Shown one piece after another: positions 26,409 through 31,052 of a stretch of 31,052 bases of DNA. Position 1 is the first letter of the stretch. Every line of letters starts with the position of its first letter. A model generated the notes under the pieces. That model did no database searches. It was not told where the DNA came from and was given only the letters and a program-made list of their open reading frames with translations. Source of the DNA: an uncultured Trueperaceae bacterium (lineage in GTDB: Bacteria; Deinococcota; Deinococci; Deinococcales; Trueperaceae); assembly GCA_937911855.1 (NCBI GenBank), contig CALDPK010000192.1, positions 1 to 31,052 on the forward strand, written 5' to 3'. The translations under genes were made by a program, and so were the position numbers.

Positions 26409-27384
26409 GGTCGTGATACAGCACTGGCGCCCCACCGGTGTGCAGGAACAGGACCCGCTCGCCGGGCTTGAAGTGACCGGTGCGGACCAGGTCGATGAGT
26501 CCCGCAGCAGCCTTGCCGGTGTAGACGCTGTCCAGCAGGATGCCCTCAGTCTGCGCGAACGACTTGACGGCTTCGATCATCGAGTCGGTTGGCACGGAGT
26601 AACCGCCGCCCACGTACTCGTCGAAGACGCGCACCTGCCCGTCAAGGTCGGCTTTGGTGCCGAGCAACTCCAGGGTCCTTGCTGCCAGGTCGGTGATGTG
26701 CGCTTCCTGCCGTTCGCGTGGCTGACGGACGCTGATGCCCGTGATCGGAACTCCGGTGTTTGCGCCGGCGGTCGCGGCCACCAGGCCGGCGTGAGTGCCA
26801 CCCGAGCCGCTGGCGGTGACGATGTGGTCGAACGGCAGTCCCTGTTCGAACGATTGCTGCATGATCTCCAGGCCGCATGCGACGTAACCCAGAGCGCCAA
26901 GCGGGTTCGAGCCACCGCCGGGAATCGCGTAGCCTTCGCGCCCCGAGCTGGCCAGGTCGTCGAGTTCGGCCTGCATGGCGGCTGCCAGGTCGCTTCCGCC
27001 TGGTACGACTTCGATCTTCTCGGCACCCAGCAGGTGGTACAGGAAGTTGTTGCCGCTGGCGTCAGCGCGGTAGCTGCCGGGCACGCGTTCCTCGAGGATG
27101 AGGCGGCACTTCAGGCCTTCTTTAACGGCCGCGGCCAGGGTCAACCGGCAGTGGTTTGACTGAACTGCTCCGACGGTCACGAGCGTGTCGGCCCCCTGGG
27201 CCAGGGCGTCGGCAACCAGGAACTCGAGTTTGCGGGTCTTGTTGCCGCCGGCGGCCAGGCCGAGCAGGTCATCGCGCTTGATGAACAGTTCCGGACCACC
27301 GAGTTGCCGGCTCAGGTGCTCCATGGCTTCCAGCGGCGTCGGTGACGGCGTGTACGTTCTGCGGGCGAAACGGCTTAAGTTCAT
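26389..27384 (-). CDS. dcyD: D-cysteine desulfhydrase / ACC-deaminase family PLP enzyme
   Basis: The protein has 331 residues. The fold-type II PLP enzymes of this family break D-cysteine into pyruvate, H2S and ammonia, or open the ring of ACC. The PLP lysine is Lys49 in GGNKTRKLEFL. Other marks are FIKRDDLLGLA, VGAVQSNHCRLT, IPGGGSNPLGALGYV and SGSGGTHAGL. D-cysteine desulfhydrase is the likelier of the two; related L-cysteate or D-serine activity cannot be excluded. TATCCT (minus strand, 27395-27390) lies 5 bases before the ATG, giving a leaderless start. The divergent gene is thioredoxin, which may fit a sulfur or redox theme (inference). Confidence 0.88.
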   Translation of the reverse strand: MNLSRFARRTYTPSPTPLEAMEHLSRQLGGPELFIKRDDLLGLAAGGNKTRKLEFLVADALAQGADTLVTVGAVQSNHCRLTLAAAVKEGLKCRLILEERVPGSYRADASGNNFLYHLLGAEKIEVVPGGSDLAAAMQAELDDLASSGREGYAIPGGGSNPLGALGYVACGLEIMQQSFEQGLPFDHIVTASGSGGTHAGLVAATAGANTGVPITGISVRQPRERQEAHITDLAARTLELLGTKADLDGQVRVFDEYVGGGYSVPTDSMIEAVKSFAQTEGILLDSVYTGKAAAGLIDLVRTGHFKPGERVLFLHTGGAPVLYHDRELFTG

Positions 27385-27389
27385 GCGTC

Positions 27390-27491
27390 AGGATAGCAAG
27401 CAGTCGCGGACTCAGGAACTCCCGCCAGCCTGCCCGATCGCCGGAAAAATGACCTTCCGGTACATAAAATGTTGCGACCCGCGTGTATCCT
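27390..27491. promoter_or_regulatory. Divergent leaderless promoters of dcyD and trxA with a palindrome between
   Basis: The same hexamer, TATCCT, serves both: minus strand 27395-27390 (5 bases from the dcyD ATG) and plus strand 27486-27491 (7 bases from the trxA ATG). CCGGAA-N8-TTCCGG (27441-27460) is a perfect inverted repeat upstream of the trxA box and could be an operator. Confidence 0.5.
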
Positions 27492-27498
27492 GTCGCGC

Positions 27499-27900
27499 AT
27501 GGCTACCACCGAAGTGACCGTCGACAACTTCAACTCCACTATCGAGGACAACGACATCGTGTTCCTCGACTTCTGGGCTGACTGGTGCGGACCGTGCAAG
27601 ATGTTCGCCCCGGTGTTCGAGAAGGCTGCCGAAACCAACTCCGACGTTGTGTTCGGCAAGATCGATACGGAAGCGCAGCAGGAACTGGCAGCAGCATTCC
27701 AGATCCGCTCGATCCCCACACTCATGGCGTTCCGCGAGAACGTACTGGTCTTCTCGCAGCCCGGCGCACTGAACGGCGGCCAGCTCGATCAGGTGATCGA
27801 AGCCGTCCGTGAACTGGACATGGAAGAAGTCCACGCCAAAGTCGCCGAGCAGCAGGCTGCCGAAGCAGCTGCTGCTCCTGACAGCCCGGCCGAAGCTTAA
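27499..27900 (+). CDS. trxA: Thioredoxin
   Basis: The protein has 133 residues, longer than the usual 105-110. The active site WCGPC sits in LDFWADWCGPCKMFAPVFEK, and the cis-proline is in IRSIPTLMAF. The C-terminal 25 residues are an Ala/Glu-rich tail (EVHAKVAEQQAAEAAAAPDS) not part of the fold. It has no signal peptide, so it reduces cytoplasmic disulfides. The start ATG 27499 is preferred over the upstream GTG/TTG frame because TATCCT lies 7 bases before it. The gene stands alone and ends at a good terminator. Confidence 0.95.
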   Translation: MATTEVTVDNFNSTIEDNDIVFLDFWADWCGPCKMFAPVFEKAAETNSDVVFGKIDTEAQQELAAAFQIRSIPTLMAFRENVLVFSQPGALNGGQLDQVIEAVRELDMEEVHAKVAEQQAAEAAAAPDSPAEA

Positions 27901-27924
27901 GCCAAGCCGGTACTGACTCAAACC

Positions 27925-27964
27925 GGGCAGGGCGCCGCATACGGACGGCGCCCTGCCCTTTCTT
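27925..27964 (+). terminator. Rho-independent terminator after trxA
   Basis: The arms GGGCAGGGCGCCG (27925-27937) and CGGCGCCCTGCCC (27946-27958) form a 13-bp stem with an 8-base loop, followed by TTTCTT. This is the only clear stem plus T-run in the window. Confidence 0.9.
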
Positions 27965-28021
27965 ATTGCTGCACCTGCCGGTAATTGTACTTTCGCGCAT
28001 ATCGTCAGCCTGTTATTTCCG

Positions 28022-28027
28022 TAATAT
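28022..28027 (+). promoter_or_regulatory. -10 box of the terC-like gene
   Basis: TAATAT lies 5 bases before the ATG at 28033, giving a leaderless start. It is the best match to TATAAT among the window's leaderless boxes. No ribosome-binding site is present. Confidence 0.5.
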
Positions 28028-28032
28028 GACTC

Positions 28033-28794
<762 letters not shown>

Positions 28795-28810
28795 CCGCAA
28801 ACGGCGGTGT

Positions 28811-28816
28811 TAGCAT
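28811..28816 (+). promoter_or_regulatory. -10 box of the transglutaminase-like gene
   Basis: TAGCAT lies 9 bases before the ATG at 28826, giving a leader of 2-3 bases at most. No ribosome-binding site is present. Confidence 0.4.
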
Positions 28817-28825
28817 GCTGCCACT

Positions 28826-29392
28826 ATGAGCAGACTCAGCGATCTGTTGACCGCCGAGGCCAGGAAGCGCGGACTGCACGGGGACAGGCCGCTTGATCCG
28901 GCGAGCGCATTCGCCCTGGTCCGTGACATGCCTTACAGGAGAGCCAGCGACCGGAAACCCGAGACGACCATCCGCGAGTGGCGCGGCACCTGTTCAGGCA
29001 AGCATTACCTGCTGCAGGCCGTACTCGACGAGCTCGGCACGAAGTCGGACCTGATGGCCTGCACCGCTTACGTTGAGGCCAACCCTGATTCACTGCCGGC
29101 CGAGCTGGCTGAGATACTGCGCGAAGGCCCGGTGCCCGATGTGCACAACTACCTGCGGCTGCCCGAGATTGTCGACGCCACCTGGCCGCTTGAAGCCGCA
29201 GCACACGGTGTTCCCGTCAATCCGGACTGGACGCCCGGCCGGGACATGAAGATGCCATTCAACCCGATCAGCGAGATCAGGGTTCCGGACGACGTGGACG
29301 CCCAGACGTTCAAGGACGATCTGCTGCGCGAGCATTTCAGCCGTGAGGAACTGGACAGGCGCGACCGGTTCTTCAGGGCTCTGGCGGGCTAG
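28826..29392 (+). CDS. Hypothetical protein with a transglutaminase-like Cys-His-Asp pattern
   Basis: The protein has 188 residues, no signal peptide and no membrane segment. I do not recognise a named family. Three spots match the order of a transglutaminase/papain-like triad: Cys56 in RGTCSGKHYLLQAVL, His107 in DVHNYLRL, and Asp117 in VDATWPLE. The setting GTCS.KH..L....DELG resembles the start of the core helix in such folds. A peptidase, amidase or acyl-transfer activity is therefore possible, as inference only. The C-terminal 40 residues are charged. The gene stands alone between the terC-like gene and an ABC exporter, with a weak hairpin over its stop. Confidence 0.65.
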   Translation: MSRLSDLLTAEARKRGLHGDRPLDPASAFALVRDMPYRRASDRKPETTIREWRGTCSGKHYLLQAVLDELGTKSDLMACTAYVEANPDSLPAELAEILREGPVPDVHNYLRLPEIVDATWPLEAAAHGVPVNPDWTPGRDMKMPFNPISEIRVPDDVDAQTFKDDLLREHFSREELDRRDRFFRALAG

Positions 29393-29396
29393 AGCC
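29377..29396 (+). terminator. Weak hairpin at the end of the transglutaminase-like gene
   Basis: GGCTCT (29377-29382) and AGAGCC (29391-29396) pair over an 8-base loop and include the stop codon. The T-rich run GGTTTACCTTATTA follows. It may be a weak terminator. Confidence 0.35.
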
Positions 29397-29432
29397 GGTT
29401 TACCTTATTACAGGATGCTTATAAACGGTTGT

Positions 29433-29438
29433 TAAACT
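29433..29438 (+). promoter_or_regulatory. -10 box of the NatAB-type exporter operon
   Basis: TAAACT, 11 bases before the GTG at 29450, in a locally AT-rich stretch (29400-29440) that also has TATAAA at 29420-29425. Which box is used is unclear. Confidence 0.35.
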
Positions 29439-29449
29439 CACCTCCGACC

Positions 29450-30385
29450 GTGAATACATACCCATTGCTTTCCGTAGATAACGTAACCAAACGCTTCACG
29501 AGCGTCCTCGCGGTTGACTCACTGAGCTTCGAAGTCCGCCGGGGCGAGATATACGCCCTGCTCGGCCCCAACGGTGCCGGCAAATCAACCACCGTCCGCA
29601 TGATCGCCGGCATCACCCAGCCGGACACGGGCAGGCTTACCTTCCGCGTCAACGGCACTGACGGCGTGACTGCGCGGGCGAAACCGCACATGCTCGGTTA
29701 CCTTCCGGAGGAACGCGGCCTGTACCAGGATCAGGCCCTCCTGCGCACGCTCGTCTACCTGGCGCAGCTGCGCGGCGTGGACCGGGACACGGCCAAAAGC
29801 CGCGCCATGCAGTGGCTTGAGCGCTTCGGGCTGGCTGAACGCGCCCAGGCGAAGGTCAACGAGCTGTCCAAGGGAAACCAGCAGAAGATCCAGTTCATAG
29901 CCAGCGTGCTCCACGAACCGAAGATTGCCATCCTGGACGAGCCTTTCTCCGGCTTCGATCCTGTCAACCAGGACCTCGTCAGCACCATCATCCGCGAACT
30001 GCGCGAGGCCGGCATGACGATAGTTCTCAGCGCCCACCACATGGACCTGGTCGAGAACCTGGCCGATTACATCCTGCTCATGCATCAGGGCCGCGGCGTG
30101 CTGCGCGGCACGATGTCAGAGATCCGGGCCGGTTCCGGGATCGGCCAGCGGCTCAACGTCACCTTCGGTGGCGACTCGGCCGACCTGGATCTGGCCAGCC
30201 TGCCCGGCGTAGAGCAGGTACTCAACCAGACCAGCAGTACAGCGCGACTGGCTTTGAGCGCCGGTGCCGTGGTGGGCAGTGTCCTGCACGAACTCACGGG
30301 CCGCGCTGAAGTCGTGGACGTGGCCAGTGACACTCCCTCGCTGCGTGAGATCTACCTTGATACCGTCAGCGGAGGTGCAGCATGA
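29450..30385 (+). CDS. natA: ABC exporter ATP-binding protein, NatA type
   Basis: The protein has 311 residues. Walker A is GPNGAGKST, the Q-loop region is LGYLPEERGLYQDQ, the signature is LSKGNQQK, Walker B is IAILDEPFSGFDP and the switch histidine is in LSAHHMDLVE. The signature and the PEERGLY segment fit the NatA/ABC-2 class used for Na+ or drug export. A C-terminal domain of about 90 residues follows. The start is uncertain: GTG 29450 (MNTYPLLSVDNV) fits the family; TTG 29429 would add 7 residues. The stop overlaps the next start (ATGA, 30382-30385). Confidence 0.9.
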   Translation: MNTYPLLSVDNVTKRFTSVLAVDSLSFEVRRGEIYALLGPNGAGKSTTVRMIAGITQPDTGRLTFRVNGTDGVTARAKPHMLGYLPEERGLYQDQALLRTLVYLAQLRGVDRDTAKSRAMQWLERFGLAERAQAKVNELSKGNQQKIQFIASVLHEPKIAILDEPFSGFDPVNQDLVSTIIRELREAGMTIVLSAHHMDLVENLADYILLMHQGRGVLRGTMSEIRAGSGIGQRLNVTFGGDSADLDLASLPGVEQVLNQTSSTARLALSAGAVVGSVLHELTGRAEVVDVASDTPSLREIYLDTVSGGAA

Positions 30386-31052
30386 CCCACGGTAAGGCCG
30401 TCAGGCTCATCACCGCCTGGGAGTTCCGCCGCTTCCTGCGGTTCAGCGACCTCTTCACCATGGTCCTGATCACCGTTGCCTTCGGCGTGGGCATCCCATT
30501 CCTGATCGGCGTTTTCACCGGCGAAGACGAAGTCGTCACTCTGGCCCAGACGGGCGGTAGCCCGGTCGCCGACAGCGAGCTGTTCGAGTTCCGGCAGTTG
30601 CAGCCCGCAGAAGCCGAGGCGGCACTCGCAGCGGAAGAGGTCGACGGGATCATCGACGCAAGCGAACCTGAAGCGCCCGTCCTGACCGTAGAGTCCGAAA
30701 GCGGCTGGATCAGTTCCCTTAATGAACACCTGATCGGCGTGGCACTTGACGCGCGGCTCGCTGCAGCGGGCGTCGAACCCGCTGCGTTCGAGGCACTGGT
30801 TGCGCCCGTGGACCTGCAGGTGCAGCTGACCGAACCGGAAAGTGACGGGCCGGGCAACACGACCATCGTTCTGATAGTCGCCGGCCTGATGGTGTTCATC
30901 ATCTTCCTGGGCACCGGCACGCTCTTCACGGCGATAACCGGCGAGAAGACCAACCGGGTGACCGAACAGATCGTGAGCGCCGTGTCACCACAGGCTTGGA
31001 TTGACGGCAAGGTGCTCGGCACCGCCGGCTACATCCTGGTTTACATGGTGGC
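30382..31052 (+). CDS. natB: ABC-2 type exporter permease, NatB type (partial)
   Basis: The frame is open from ATG 30382 to the right edge, 223 codons, so the C-terminus is missing. It begins MTHGKAVRLITAWEFRRFLR and has a first membrane helix (LFTMVLITVAFGVGIPFLIG). A large extracytoplasmic domain of about 120 residues follows (FTGEDEVVTLAQTGG to about TEPESDGPG). The next helix is TTIVLIVAGLMVFIIFLGTG, then ITGEKTNRVTEQIVSAVSPQ and AWIDGKVLG, which are typical of NatB. The 4-base overlap with natA indicates a two-gene exporter. Substrate unknown. Confidence 0.88.
   Translation, partial: MTHGKAVRLITAWEFRRFLRFSDLFTMVLITVAFGVGIPFLIGVFTGEDEVVTLAQTGGSPVADSELFEFRQLQPAEAEAALAAEEVDGIIDASEPEAPVLTVESESGWISSLNEHLIGVALDARLAAAGVEPAAFEALVAPVDLQVQLTEPESDGPGNTTIVLIVAGLMVFIIFLGTGTLFTAITGEKTNRVTEQIVSAVSPQAWIDGKVLGTAGYILVYMV

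Overview
The window is GC-rich, single-copy-looking bacterial DNA with dense, mostly real genes and no tRNA, rRNA, CRISPR array, insertion sequence or phage gene that I could see. The best guess at the source is a member of Deinococcota, possibly Trueperaceae (inference). The reasons are a SARP/BTAD-type regulator with TPR tail, Deinococcus-style sugar and peptide importers, and many start codons lying only 5-7 bases behind a TANNNT -10 box. That last layout implies leaderless mRNAs, which are common in Deinococcus.

Left edge (1-2093): one open frame joins an RND efflux-pump fragment, a stretch of non-protein-like sequence, the front of a small membrane protein and the back of a membrane-anchored M28-type peptidase without its catalytic domain. 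This is either a rearranged relic or an assembly chimera. 2090-5513: an SRAP/YedK DNA-protein-crosslink protein is divergent from the tldD-tldE protease pair. 5594-10822: a BTAD regulator is followed on the same strand by two paralogous beta-helix lipoproteins; a small secreted protein diverges from the regulator.

10898-18128: two ABC importers on the minus strand, one peptide type (SBP, DppB, DppC) and one sugar type (SBP and two permeases). Neither has an ATPase gene, and both have a strong hairpin just after the binding-protein gene. The sugar importer diverges from a GH31 alpha-glycosidase (18305-20680). The shared upstream region carries palindromes, one of them over the predicted importer -10 box, which suggests joint sugar-responsive control.

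20681-25722: a group III truncated haemoglobin; a GAP/LysE-like membrane protein with a small pyrophosphatase-like protein; then a Nudix hydrolase translationally coupled to a 996-residue PLD-SF2 helicase of the DUF3427 type. This pair is the best candidate for a genome-maintenance or defence module. 25719-31052: D-cysteine desulfhydrase plus Asp/Glu racemase, a divergent thioredoxin, a TerC membrane protein, a transglutaminase-like protein and the start of a NatA/NatB-type exporter that runs off the window.

The observations I rate highest are the mosaic ORF at the left edge, the Nudix-helicase pair, the twin lipoproteins with a shared motif and a start-abutting hairpin before each gene, and the window-wide leaderless promoter pattern.
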